Positions 8,315-16,475 of a stretch of 64,000 bases of DNA are shown here, in pieces (position 1 is the first letter of the stretch; each line of letters begins with the position of its first letter). The DNA is from GAS368 sp965227745 (lineage in GTDB: Bacteria; Verrucomicrobiota; Verrucomicrobiia; Opitutales; Opitutaceae). The stretch lies in the NCBI GenBank assembly GCA_965227745.1, contig OZ245769.1, positions 62,001 through 126,000 of the forward strand, written 5' to 3'. Made by a program: the position numbers and the translations under genes. Below the pieces are notes generated by a model that was not told where the DNA came from, did no database searches, and saw nothing but the letters and a program-made list of their open reading frames with translations.

Positions 8315-10201
8315 CTACCTCGCCACAGTTGCATTCCGGAGGCGCGATTCGACCGCAGCCAAGTTCTCCTGCGCCGATTTGAGCGACGGATTTAATCGCA
8401 GCGCGATTTGGGCCTGAGCGCGGGCTTCGGCCAATCGATCAGCCCGCATGAGCGCGACGGCGAAGTTACTATGGACCGCAGGTGAGTTGGGCATCAGCCG
8501 GAGTGCGGTCTCAAACGCGCGAATCGAGTCCGGCAACTCGCCGGATTCGAGGAGCGAGATGGCGAGATTATGATGTGCCTCCGCGTAATCGGGATTGAGG
8601 CGCGCGGTTTCACGAAACTGCGCGAGGGCTTCGGCGGGGCGCCCGAGCTGCTTGAGCGCGAGACCCAGATTATTGCGGGCGCTGGCCAAATCGGGCTTCA
8701 GCCGGAGGGCCTCGACAAAGTGAGGGATGGCTTCCTCGGGCTGGCCGCTGCGTAGATAGACGCTGCCGAGATTAGCACGGGCTTCAGGGAAATTCGGCCG
8801 GAGCTGGAGCGCACGTTGAAAGCTTTCCAAGGCCGCGCGGGGCTGGCCGGCCTCGAAGAGCAAAATGCCGAGGTTGCTGTGCGCGCGGTCGTTGAGCGGT
8901 ACTTTCTGCGCCGTGTCGGTCCAGAGCCCGAGCGACGTGTGGTAGTCGCGGTTGCGTCGCACGGTGAGCACTCCCAGCAGCAACGCGAGGGCGCATCCGA
9001 CGAGCAAAGCCTGCCGTTCAGCGAGCCGACGAAGCCCGATGCCGCCCAGAACGCAGAGCGCCGCCAACGGCAGATACATGCGATGCTCGGCCATCGTTTG
9101 GGTTGTGATCGGCACCACACTGGAGGTCGGCGAAAGAATGATGAAAAACCACACGCCGAGAAATCCGAGTACGGGGTGGCGTACCAGGGCATAGACCGTG
9201 GCACCCAGCGCCACCACGAGTGTCGTCGCCGGAAGGGCGAGTGAGGCGAAATCCGTCACGAGAGAGATCCCGTAATCAAAGACTAGGGGATCGGGCCAGA
9301 CCGCCAGCCGCCCGTAGTGCACGATCGCCGCGATTTGCGTGAGGGCATAGGTCCACGGCGTAAGGCCCGTCTCAAAGCCGGCGGTGCCGCCGCGGTGAAG
9401 ATTACTCCCGACGAGCCAAGCGAGCAGCCCCCAACTGGCGACGAGAGCAAGGTAGTATCGCCACCGTCGCTGCCATGCGGCACCGAAGCTGCCGGCGGCG
9501 AACGTGCGATCGTAGAGAAGTACCATGAGCGGCGCGGTTACCATGACCTCTTTGCAGGCCATTCCGAGGAGACAGGCTACGACGGAGGTAACTTGCCATC
9601 GCCTCTCGTACGCTGACGAGAGGCTCCGGACGAAAGCGTAGAGGGTCGTGAGGTAGCACAGCGCCATGAGTGACTCGGCTCGCTGCGAAACGTAGGTGAC
9701 CGATTCCGTTTGCAACGGATGGAGCGACCACAGCAGCGCGATGACGAAAGCTAGTACGGTCGCGCCGGCTTGCCGTCCCTTCCCGCCGGCCGAAACGTTC
9801 GCGCCGTGTTTCAGCGAGCTCGCCCCAAACCGCAGCAATGTCCGGCGGACAACACCGAAGAGCGCGAGTGACGCGAGCGCGTGCAGGGCGATATTAACCA
9901 AGTGATAGCCGGTCGTCCTGGTGCCCCCGAGCGCGAAGTTCAAAGCGAGGGAAAGATTCACCAACGGGCGACTGCCTACCGGCAGACCTTGCAATTGGTC
10001 CGGCGGCGACAGCGGAACCGAAAGAGGCCATAGCTGGCGAATGCTCGGGTTGTCGACGATTGCGGGTACGTCGTCGAAGACAAACGGCGCGGTAACGCTG
10101 TTGGCGTAGGTGAGGCCGATGGCCAGCACGAGGCCTGCCCCGGCGAGGACTATGGCAGGGGTGGCCGGAGCGGTCGAGACGGTGGAGCGGGAAGCGCCCA
10201 T
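8315..10201 (-). CDS. TMTC-like membrane protein with C-terminal TPRs (second copy)
   Basis: The 628-residue protein is a paralogue of the one at 3345-5345. After the first helix comes FVFDDVPAIVDNPSIRQ with the acidic pair, and the loop motif HPLQTESVTYVSQRAESL is kept. About ten hydrophobic segments cover residues 15-400, then TPR units cover ~415-610 (ExxxNLGxxLxxxGxxxEAL pattern). By family resemblance it is a GT-C glycosyltransferase, possibly modifying exported proteins or a cell-wall polymer. It converges with the NHL gene, the terminator lying between, and is divergent from the gene at 10375 across about 170 bp that should carry both promoters. Unlike the first copy it uses ordinary mixed codons, so the two are not a recent duplication. 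Confidence 0.78.
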   Translation of the reverse strand: MGASRSTVSTAPATPAIVLAGAGLVLAIGLTYANSVTAPFVFDDVPAIVDNPSIRQLWPLSVPLSPPDQLQGLPVGSRPLVNLSLALNFALGGTRTTGYHLVNIALHALASLALFGVVRRTLLRFGASSLKHGANVSAGGKGRQAGATVLAFVIALLWSLHPLQTESVTYVSQRAESLMALCYLTTLYAFVRSLSSAYERRWQVTSVVACLLGMACKEVMVTAPLMVLLYDRTFAAGSFGAAWQRRWRYYLALVASWGLLAWLVGSNLHRGGTAGFETGLTPWTYALTQIAAIVHYGRLAVWPDPLVFDYGISLVTDFASLALPATTLVVALGATVYALVRHPVLGFLGVWFFIILSPTSSVVPITTQTMAEHRMYLPLAALCVLGGIGLRRLAERQALLVGCALALLLGVLTVRRNRDYHTSLGLWTDTAQKVPLNDRAHSNLGILLFEAGQPRAALESFQRALQLRPNFPEARANLGSVYLRSGQPEEAIPHFVEALRLKPDLASARNNLGLALKQLGRPAEALAQFRETARLNPDYAEAHHNLAISLLESGELPDSIRAFETALRLMPNSPAVHSNFAVALMRADRLAEARAQAQIALRLNPSLKSAQENLAAVESRLRNATVAR

Positions 10202-10374
10202 GGGGGTGAAACGTCGGAGAGGAGATGGCCAGCGCTCGGTCCAGGAGCCAAGCGATTTGCGACGTCGCCCATGACAGGCATAAGTGTAACTACCACTCGC
10301 CTTTGCTGGGTTGCGGGCCGAGAATTAGGTGCAACTATCGAGGTGGGATAGTGTCGTCTCCAAAGTCCGGTTTC

Positions 10375-11331
10375 ATGTCTCAAATCGAAAATAAGCTGAA
10401 GGATTTGCTGGTGCGTGAGGCGCACCTGAAGCTTAGCCGTGAGCAGTTGCGCCCGATCTGGGTTGAGAAGGAGGCCGAGTTGCGGGCTGTGCAGTCATCG
10501 AAGCCTACGTTTTTGCCCATCATGGGTCGGCGGGCGAAAGAGGAGTACTACGCTCGTCTCGCCGTCGCCCAGGAAACGGTAACTATTTTGCGCAACGGTC
10601 TCGAGATCATCGAGCGGTGTGAGCCGCACATTCGAAAGATGATCGAGGAGGAAATTGAGAATGTGCTTCGCGAGCAGTGCGAGGAGTACGTGCAGGCGCT
10701 CGCGGCACGCCGGCAGAAAGACGATTGGGTGCGTTGCCTTGATCGGTTTTCGGCCAAGATATTCGAGTTTACGCGCTCGCTCGGCAATGTGCGCAACATC
10801 GCGTGCTCGGGCTACGCTCGCGACACGAAGGTCTACTCTCAGGGCGCGGTGCAGGCCTTCATGCTGGCCATCGCCGCCGCGCAGCAGGTCGAGGAGGAAA
10901 TCAAGTTCGCGAACAAAATTTCGGCCGAGCAACTACGTTTGCTGCAGGCCAACGGTTTCGATACTCGCCCGCTGCCGAAGCTCGCGGAGACGGAGTACGC
11001 GGTATGGGTGTCCAAGATCAGTTCGCTGGCGCTGGTCGATGCGCAGGTGCAGTTCGATTTGTTGATCGAGCAAACCAAAAAGCTGTACGAGACGGGTATC
11101 CCGGAGCTACGCGCCCAAGCCGATAACGTCGAGATCGTGCAGGGTAACGAGATTCACAATTTCCTCCTCTCCGCGTGGGAGCAATTTCGTGCGGAGGTGG
11201 CCCCGGAGATTTTTTCCGGCGACACCGAGGCCAACGTCGCCGAGACGGAGCGTATGCTGATGACGAATGCGCGAAACAGTGTGCTCGGGCGCTTGGAAAC
11301 TCCCGCTCCGACGACCACCCCGGATACGTAA
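10375..11331 (+). CDS. Uncharacterised helical protein
   Basis: The ATG at 10375 (MSQIENKLKDLL) gives 318 residues; the open frame reaches back to 10225 but that part looks unlike protein. The product is predicted to be almost wholly helical, charged and soluble, with likely coiled coils at ~1-45, ~60-120 and ~185-260. There is no signal peptide, membrane segment or recognisable catalytic motif. Conspicuous clusters are MGRRAKEEYYARL, RKMIEEEIENVLREQCEEYV and a Thr/Pro-rich tail. It converges with the GspB-like gene at 11372. I do not recognise the family. Confidence 0.7.
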   Translation: MSQIENKLKDLLVREAHLKLSREQLRPIWVEKEAELRAVQSSKPTFLPIMGRRAKEEYYARLAVAQETVTILRNGLEIIERCEPHIRKMIEEEIENVLREQCEEYVQALAARRQKDDWVRCLDRFSAKIFEFTRSLGNVRNIACSGYARDTKVYSQGAVQAFMLAIAAAQQVEEEIKFANKISAEQLRLLQANGFDTRPLPKLAETEYAVWVSKISSLALVDAQVQFDLLIEQTKKLYETGIPELRAQADNVEIVQGNEIHNFLLSAWEQFRAEVAPEIFSGDTEANVAETERMLMTNARNSVLGRLETPAPTTTPDT

Positions 11332-11371
11332 CCGGCGATGGCCAAGCGGGCCGATCAGCCGTCCAATCGAC

Positions 11372-12025
11372 TCACAGCTTGCGGCTATAAATATTCCCCT
11401 CGAGGTCGCGAAATACGATCTCCTCGGTTTCGATGGCTTGGAGGATGATGCCCTCGGCCACCATATCACCGGGCTCGTAAATTTTACCACCCATGCTCAG
11501 GCGCTGGCTCGCACCGCCCGCTGCGGCCGTGATGGGGAGCTTGCGAACTTTTTCCGCGATCACGGGCGATCCCACCGCGGGGACGGACTCGATGGGGACA
11601 ACCTTGGCGGGCGCCGTGGCTACGGCCGATTGCACCGCGACCGGAGCGGGCGACGCCGGGGCTGGCGCGACGCTTTTGGAGGCCAGCAGAGAAGAGAAGG
11701 TATTGTCCTTTTTGAGGAGGAGCCAGGCCGAGCCGCCAGCGACGGCGAGGATCACGCAGATGATCGTCACGAGGACGCTGACCTTCATCGCCTTGGGGGG
11801 CGCGACCGGACGTGAGACTGGAGCCGGCGCGGGCTGGCTGGGCTTCGTGGAGAATGGCGTGGCGCTGGGCGAAAACGGCGGCGCGGTCAGGACGGGAGTC
11901 GATTGCGGGCCGATGCGCAGCGAAGGCAACCCGGCCGTCCCCCCTGGCGTGCCGGAAGGAGCGGACACGGACCTGCCTTTGCTTTTGGCGAGGGCTGTAG
12001 CGATGTGGCTCACGGTGTTATTCAA
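11372..12025 (-). CDS. GspB/PulB-like inner-membrane protein
   Basis: The 217-residue protein has a Pro/Ser/Thr-rich cytoplasmic N-terminus (1-78), one membrane helix (~83-104, VLVTIICVILAVAGG), an Ala/Pro/Val-rich periplasmic linker and a small C-terminal beta domain with MGGKIYEPGDMVAEGIIL and a final LEGNIYSRKL. This layout matches GspB/PulB-type or PilP-like accessory proteins of type II secretion or pilus assembly, where the periplasmic domain contacts the secretin. No other secretion gene is adjacent, so the assignment rests on architecture and the C-terminal motif alone. Confidence 0.6.
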   Translation of the reverse strand: MNNTVSHIATALAKSKGRSVSAPSGTPGGTAGLPSLRIGPQSTPVLTAPPFSPSATPFSTKPSQPAPAPVSRPVAPPKAMKVSVLVTIICVILAVAGGSAWLLLKKDNTFSSLLASKSVAPAPASPAPVAVQSAVATAPAKVVPIESVPAVGSPVIAEKVRKLPITAAAGGASQRLSMGGKIYEPGDMVAEGIILQAIETEEIVFRDLEGNIYSRKL

Positions 12026-12130
12026 TTGCGCGGCGGAGGCCGGGGGAAGCTCAAAGCGATGCGGAGATTTCTAATAGCAATCCCCCGCCGGTGATGAGGA
12101 CTTAGTAGTAACCCTACTTCTTGTACACAA

Positions 12131-12868
12131 CTATAGAACGCCGGCTGCCCGAAAGCTGTAGTATCCGAGGCCATTGGGGTCCGCCGCCGCCCGACCAATG
12201 ATCACGTGGTCGATCAACGTGATGTCGACGGCTTGGGCGGCTTCGCGCAGCTGCCGCGTGACTTTGACGTCATTGGCGCTGGGCGCGGGGTCGCCGCTGG
12301 GGTGATTGTGCGCGCAGACGACCGCACAGGCCGATTCGCGGATGGCGGGGCGGAAGACCTCCCTCGGGTGAGCGAGGGCAGCCGTCGCCGTGCCGGAGGT
12401 GACCTCGACGCATTTGATCAGGCGATTCTTGCGGTTGAGGCAAAGAACCCAAAATTTCTCCACGTCGAGATTCGCGCTGATCGGATTCAGGTAAGCGGCC
12501 ACGAGATCGGCGCTGTTGAGCAGTGGGGCTTCGCTCGATTGCTGGCCGACGACCCGGCGGGCGATTTCCATGACGGTGATGAGCTGCAGGGCTTTCACGT
12601 GGCCGATGCCCTTGAGCTTGCGAAAGTCTTTCTCGTGCCAGCCGATCAACCCCGACAGCGAGCCGGCCTCCGCGATCAGCCGCGAGGCAAGTGTGAGCAC
12701 ATCCTGCCCCTGCGTGCCGCTGCGAAGCAGCATCGCGAGGAGCTCGGTGTCACTGAGCACGCCGGCGCCATGCTTTTCGAGGCGCTCCTGCGGGCGTTCG
12801 CCGGCCGCGGTTTCGCGCAGGCGGTTGGGCGCAACGGGCGTGGAAGGTTGAGTGGTAAGCTCGGACAC
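12131..12868 (-). CDS. radC: RadC/JAB-domain protein
   Basis: The 245-residue protein is a full-length RadC. The N-terminal helix-hairpin-helix part (~15-100: LRETAAGERPQERL, LSDTELLAMLLRSGTQGQDV, LKGIGHVKALQL) is followed by the JAB/MPN metal-binding domain (~110-245) with the JAMM motif HNHPSGDPAPSANDV. The family is widespread and named for DNA repair, but its reaction is uncertain. It is divergent from the ThuA-like gene, the two starts being under 50 bp apart. Confidence 0.93.
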   Translation of the reverse strand: MSELTTQPSTPVAPNRLRETAAGERPQERLEKHGAGVLSDTELLAMLLRSGTQGQDVLTLASRLIAEAGSLSGLIGWHEKDFRKLKGIGHVKALQLITVMEIARRVVGQQSSEAPLLNSADLVAAYLNPISANLDVEKFWVLCLNRKNRLIKCVEVTSGTATAALAHPREVFRPAIRESACAVVCAHNHPSGDPAPSANDVKVTRQLREAAQAVDITLIDHVIIGRAAADPNGLGYYSFRAAGVL

Positions 12869-12915
12869 GGGGTTTGGTTTGGACAGGTTTCAGCCGTCTG
12901 CCAATCCTCGGCCGC

Positions 12916-13647
12916 ATGAATCCGATTCGCGTCGTGGTGTGGGGTGAGAATATCCATGAGCAGCAGGATGCGGCCGTGGCGGCAATTTATCCGCAAGGAA
13001 TGCACGGCGCGATCGCGGAGGGCATCCGGGAGTTTTTGCCGGAGGCGCAAATCTCGGTCGCTCTCCTCCAGGACCCGGAGCACGGGCTCAGTGCGGCGCG
13101 ACTCGCGGAGACGGACGTGCTAACGTGGTGGGGTCATCGCGGTCACGCGCAGGTGAGCGATGAAATCGTCGAGCGCGTGCAGCGACGAGTACTCGAGGGG
13201 ATGGGCTTGATCGTACTGCACTCGGGCCACTACTCGAAAATTTTCAAGCGTCTCATGGGCACTACTTGTTCGCTCACGTGGCGCGTGGCGAGCGAGCGGC
13301 AGCGGCTCTGGGTCTGCAATCCCGGTCACCCGATTGCGCGTGGGATCGACCGCTGCATCGAGTTGCCGCAGGAGGAAATGTACGGCGAACCCTTTGCGGT
13401 GCCGCCGCCCGAGGAGCAGGTTTTCATTTCGTGGTTCGAAGGTGGCGAAGTGTTTCGCAGCGGGTGCTGCTGGCGGCGGGGCAACGGGAAGATTTTTTAT
13501 TTTCAACCCGGTCACGAGATCTACCCGACGTATTTCGATAAAAACATCCGCCGCGTGATCGCCAATGCCGTCGAGTGGGCACGCCCGCAGGGTTCATGGG
13601 TGGACTCCTGTCCGAATGCGAAGGAGCCGCGCGAGCCGCTTGCGTGA
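12916..13647 (+). CDS. ThuA-like protein
   Basis: This 243-residue cytoplasmic protein (start MNPIRVVVWGENIHEQQ) belongs to the ThuA (trehalose utilisation) family, which has a class I glutamine-amidotransferase-like fold. Family marks are VVVWGEN at the first strand, DVLTWWGHRGH (~73-83), GLIVLHSGHYSKIFKRLMG (~98-116), NPGHPIARGID (~136-146), the MYGEPF strand, and IFYFQPGHEIYPTY near the end. Homologues are linked to sugar metabolism, but the reaction is not firmly known. The frame extends to 12874 upstream; the ATG at 12916 is preferred because it directly starts the first beta strand. Confidence 0.85.
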   Translation: MNPIRVVVWGENIHEQQDAAVAAIYPQGMHGAIAEGIREFLPEAQISVALLQDPEHGLSAARLAETDVLTWWGHRGHAQVSDEIVERVQRRVLEGMGLIVLHSGHYSKIFKRLMGTTCSLTWRVASERQRLWVCNPGHPIARGIDRCIELPQEEMYGEPFAVPPPEEQVFISWFEGGEVFRSGCCWRRGNGKIFYFQPGHEIYPTYFDKNIRRVIANAVEWARPQGSWVDSCPNAKEPREPLA

Positions 13648-13760
13648 TACCTAGGATGATTTCGTAGCGCGCGGGGCGTGCTGGGTGTTTCTTCTGCGAG
13701 CGGCGCTAGGTACTCCCTATGTTAGAAAATTCCGCGAACGAGTAGAGTGGGCGGGTCCCG

Positions 13761-14330
13761 ATGCTTCATCTCGATTTCCTCTCGTATTCGCGCAAGGGGA
13801 TGGCGCCTGTGCTGGGTGTTTCACTCGTGCTCTTGCTCGTTAGCGGCTGCGCCTCTCAGCGCAGCGAGGCGGCGCGCCACTCGCGTGGGGCAGTGATGTC
13901 GCTGGGGTTATCGCCCATGCCGGAATACGTCGCTCCGCGCGAGGCGTGGCGGCTCGCTGAAGCTTATGCGCAGGCCCATCCAGATTGCGAAGTTCTGCTT
14001 GGCCGGGGCGACTCGATGCTGCCGTTTTATCAGGATAATACTGTGCTCGTCGTGGCTCACCTTGCGATGAGTGAACTGCGGGTCGGGATGACGGTGATCT
14101 TTTTCGGTGAAAGTGGTCGCCCGGTGGCGCATGTGCTCGTGGAGAAGAATACCGGGGGTTGGCGTACGCGCGGCGTCGGAAATCGCGAGGATGACCGCAC
14201 GCCGATGCGCTACGGCAACTACATCGGTGCCGTCGTAAAGGCCTATGCCACCGGCGTCGCGGCTGCGGTTGAAACGCCGGTCGTGATGCCGAATCAGCGC
14301 GTGGCGGTGGCGACGGTCGCAGGAAACTGA
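13761..14330 (+). CDS. Lipoprotein with a signal-peptidase-like (S24/S26) domain
   Basis: The 189-residue protein has a lipoprotein signal (LLLVSGC, lipid-modified Cys at ~30; an alternative start is Met14). It then has a domain resembling S26 signal peptidases: GRGDSMLPFYQDNTVLVV with candidate nucleophile Ser85, a hydrophobic strand RVGMTVIFF, then PVAHVLVEKN with His124, and TRGVGNREDDRTP near 137-148. A Ser-His pair with a later GxxNxxxD is the S26B pattern rather than the Ser-Lys pattern of Lsp/LepB. The domain would face the periplasm attached by lipid. Whether it is proteolytic or a non-catalytic relic is unknown. It converges with the gene at 14337, only 6 bp away. Confidence 0.7.
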   Translation: MLHLDFLSYSRKGMAPVLGVSLVLLLVSGCASQRSEAARHSRGAVMSLGLSPMPEYVAPREAWRLAEAYAQAHPDCEVLLGRGDSMLPFYQDNTVLVVAHLAMSELRVGMTVIFFGESGRPVAHVLVEKNTGGWRTRGVGNREDDRTPMRYGNYIGAVVKAYATGVAAAVETPVVMPNQRVAVATVAGN

Positions 14331-14336
14331 GCTCGC

Positions 14337-15158
14337 CTACCGGCGCCGCACCCACGGCACTGCGGGCCGCTGACGCCAGAGTGTAGCGAGCGACTCGCGC
14401 TGCGTGGCTTGGAATTTCGTCAACGCGGCGGTTTGGACAGAGGTGAGAAACGTCGCCGCCCCTCGCGCGATGGCGGCATCGGCCGTGGTCTTGGCTTCGA
14501 GGTAGCGAGCGAGCGCGACTTCGTCTGCGACGCCTTCGGGTACGCCGTAGTCCGGCGCCACGCCCTGCCGACGACAAATGGAATGAGCGAGGGCGAGCAG
14601 CGCGGCGAACGCCTCATCGGGCAGTGCACTCTGCCCAGCGACGGCTCCGCCTTCGCTCGTAAGAAACGTATCGTAGTCCAGCACAAACCGTCGCGCCGGT
14701 AACTCGTCCCGCACCGTTTGAAGTCGCGCGTATTGGATTGGCGTAAGGAGCGAAGCGATTTCAGTCTCCGCTTCATTGCACGCGAGCGTGTAAATATCGA
14801 TGGCCTCTTGGCGCGAGCGATACGCCCCGCGGGAGAGTTCGCCCTCCACCTCAAGAATGGCCACCTCTGGCACTCGTAACAGTTCGCGCAGGCGGCGGGC
14901 CTTTGCCTCGCTTAGATTAAAGTCCTTTACCATTGCCGCATACGGGTTGGCACGGCGCAGGCGAAGTTCGGCGGCGGCCGATTCGCGCCCTCTATCCTCA
15001 GCCACGGGCGACGCGGAGGTCACGACACCCTGCGGGTGAGCGGAATCGCTAAGCGGTGGCGCCGCAAAGCCCATCGCGCCGACACCGGCGAACGCCACCG
15101 CATACAACGCCCCGAGTTGAGGAATCAAGTTGAGCGATGCGTGAGAACCGGGGCGCAT
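14337..15158 (-). CDS. Uncharacterised exported or anchored helical protein
   Basis: The ATG at 15158 (MRPGSHASLNLIPQLGAL) gives 273 residues; the upstream 79 codons of the open frame are Arg-rich and overlap the divergent S1/P1 nuclease gene, so they are not used. One hydrophobic segment lies at ~10-33 (signal peptide or anchor). The rest is helical: LRLRRANPYAAMVKDFNLSE, LRELLRVPEVAILEVEGEL, then a Thr-Pro stretch LLTPIQYARLQTVRDELP that recalls heavy-metal-resistor or Spy-like helical proteins, and a helical C-terminus. No firm family assignment. Confidence 0.65.
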   Translation of the reverse strand: MRPGSHASLNLIPQLGALYAVAFAGVGAMGFAAPPLSDSAHPQGVVTSASPVAEDRGRESAAAELRLRRANPYAAMVKDFNLSEAKARRLRELLRVPEVAILEVEGELSRGAYRSRQEAIDIYTLACNEAETEIASLLTPIQYARLQTVRDELPARRFVLDYDTFLTSEGGAVAGQSALPDEAFAALLALAHSICRRQGVAPDYGVPEGVADEVALARYLEAKTTADAAIARGAATFLTSVQTAALTKFQATQRESLATLWRQRPAVPWVRRR

Positions 15159-15314
15159 GGTGGATTTGCCGCCGGCTGATGAGCAGGAATAAGTCCAACG
15201 CCCCGCCTGTCGCCTGCACCCTTTCGGCTCGCGCTGGCGTCGCGTGAAGATTCGTCGTCGGCGCTGCTTGGGCGTTGCGCTGCGTCTGGGGGCGGCGTAG
15301 CTCTCAGGCATCCT

Positions 15315-16337
15315 ATGAAATTGTCGTTCTTGAAACTGGTGTTGGCGACTGGGCTGCTGAGCGTTCCGGCGCTGGCGTGGAATAACGCGGGGCACGGCAC
15401 GATCGGCGTGATCGCTTACGATCAGCTGTCGCCCGCCGCGCGTCAGGCCGCGGTGGATATCTTAAGCCACCATCCCCACTTCAAAAAGTATCTGGTCGCC
15501 GGCCTCGGCGACAACCCCGACCTGAAGAGCGAGGCGGTGCAGCGCCACATTTTCAAGCAGGTCGCGACGTGGGCCGACTGGGTGCGCCCCGGTGCGTTGC
15601 AGCCGGACCAATCGGTCAGCGCGTACCACCACAGCAACTGGCACTACATCAATTATCCGTACCTCCGGAAGCAGGACGTCGCGGCGTTTCCCGCGCTGAG
15701 CCCCAAAGTCGCGATCGGCGACGGTCTCGTGCTCGAGAAAATTGCGGAGTGCGAGCGCGTCGTGGCCGACAAGAAAACCGCACCCGAGGAGCGCGCGGTG
15801 ATGCTTGGCTGGTATTTCCATATGGTCGGCGACATCCATCAGCCACTGCACGCCGCCGCCCTCGTGACGCCGGAGCTACCCACGGGTGACCGCGGTGGTA
15901 ACGACGTCACTGTCCAACTCGAGCCCGACGACAAGAAGGACGAGGTCGTCGCCAAAAAGGCCGCCGCCCGCCCGATCTGGCTCCTGCATTCGTATTGGGA
16001 TGGGATCATCGGCGAGAGTTTCGAGGACGACGCTATCGCGAAGCTGGCGAAGTCGATTGAGAAAGAGCAGAGCGCCGCGCTGAAGGACGCGCCCAAGCAC
16101 ATGAGCGCAGCGACGTGGGCCGAAGAGAGCTATCAACTCGCGATCAAGAATGCGTATCTGGACGGCGCCCTGAAGTATGGCCCGCCGATGCCGCGCCGCG
16201 AAGATCCCGCTCTCGACCCTGCGAAGGTCCCCGAGCTGCCCAATGGCTACCGCGCTGCCGCCGTGGCGACCGCGCACCTGCGCGCTGCGCAAGCCGGCGC
16301 CCGCCTCGGCGCGGGAATTGAGAAGATGGTGAAGTAA
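15315..16337 (+). CDS. S1/P1-type zinc nuclease
   Basis: This 340-residue exported enzyme has a 21-residue signal peptide ending PALA, leaving Trp as the mature first residue. In the S1/P1 family the N-terminal Trp is a zinc ligand. Other family marks are WNNAGHGTIG at the mature start, YHHSNWHYINYPY (~103-115), and the metal cluster HMVGDIHQPLHAA with GDRGGN (~175-205), plus LLHSYWDGI (~229-237). The family degrades single-stranded DNA/RNA and 3'-nucleotides outside the cytoplasm, giving phosphate and nucleosides. A terminator-like palindrome follows. Confidence 0.93.
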   Translation: MKLSFLKLVLATGLLSVPALAWNNAGHGTIGVIAYDQLSPAARQAAVDILSHHPHFKKYLVAGLGDNPDLKSEAVQRHIFKQVATWADWVRPGALQPDQSVSAYHHSNWHYINYPYLRKQDVAAFPALSPKVAIGDGLVLEKIAECERVVADKKTAPEERAVMLGWYFHMVGDIHQPLHAAALVTPELPTGDRGGNDVTVQLEPDDKKDEVVAKKAAARPIWLLHSYWDGIIGESFEDDAIAKLAKSIEKEQSAALKDAPKHMSAATWAEESYQLAIKNAYLDGALKYGPPMPRREDPALDPAKVPELPNGYRAAAVATAHLRAAQAGARLGAGIEKMVK

Positions 16338-16380
16338 GCGATACGGCCGGTAAATCTGACTGTTTCGATAAAATCTTGGC

Positions 16381-16408
16381 CGGTACCGCCATGGCGGTAC
16401 CGGCTTTT
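16381..16408 (+). terminator. Terminator-like palindrome after the S1/P1 nuclease gene
   Basis: CGGTACCGCC and GGCGGTACCG form a perfect palindrome with almost no loop, followed by GCTTTTCT. It lies between the nuclease stop (16337) and the next gene start (16476) on the same strand. The tight loop makes it an imperfect intrinsic terminator. Confidence 0.6.
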
Positions 16409-16475
16409 CTGTCTCGTGCGCCGAGAGGGGTGGGGTAGGGTGGCGGGGCTTCCGCGCTTTCATCCTCTCTTACCC

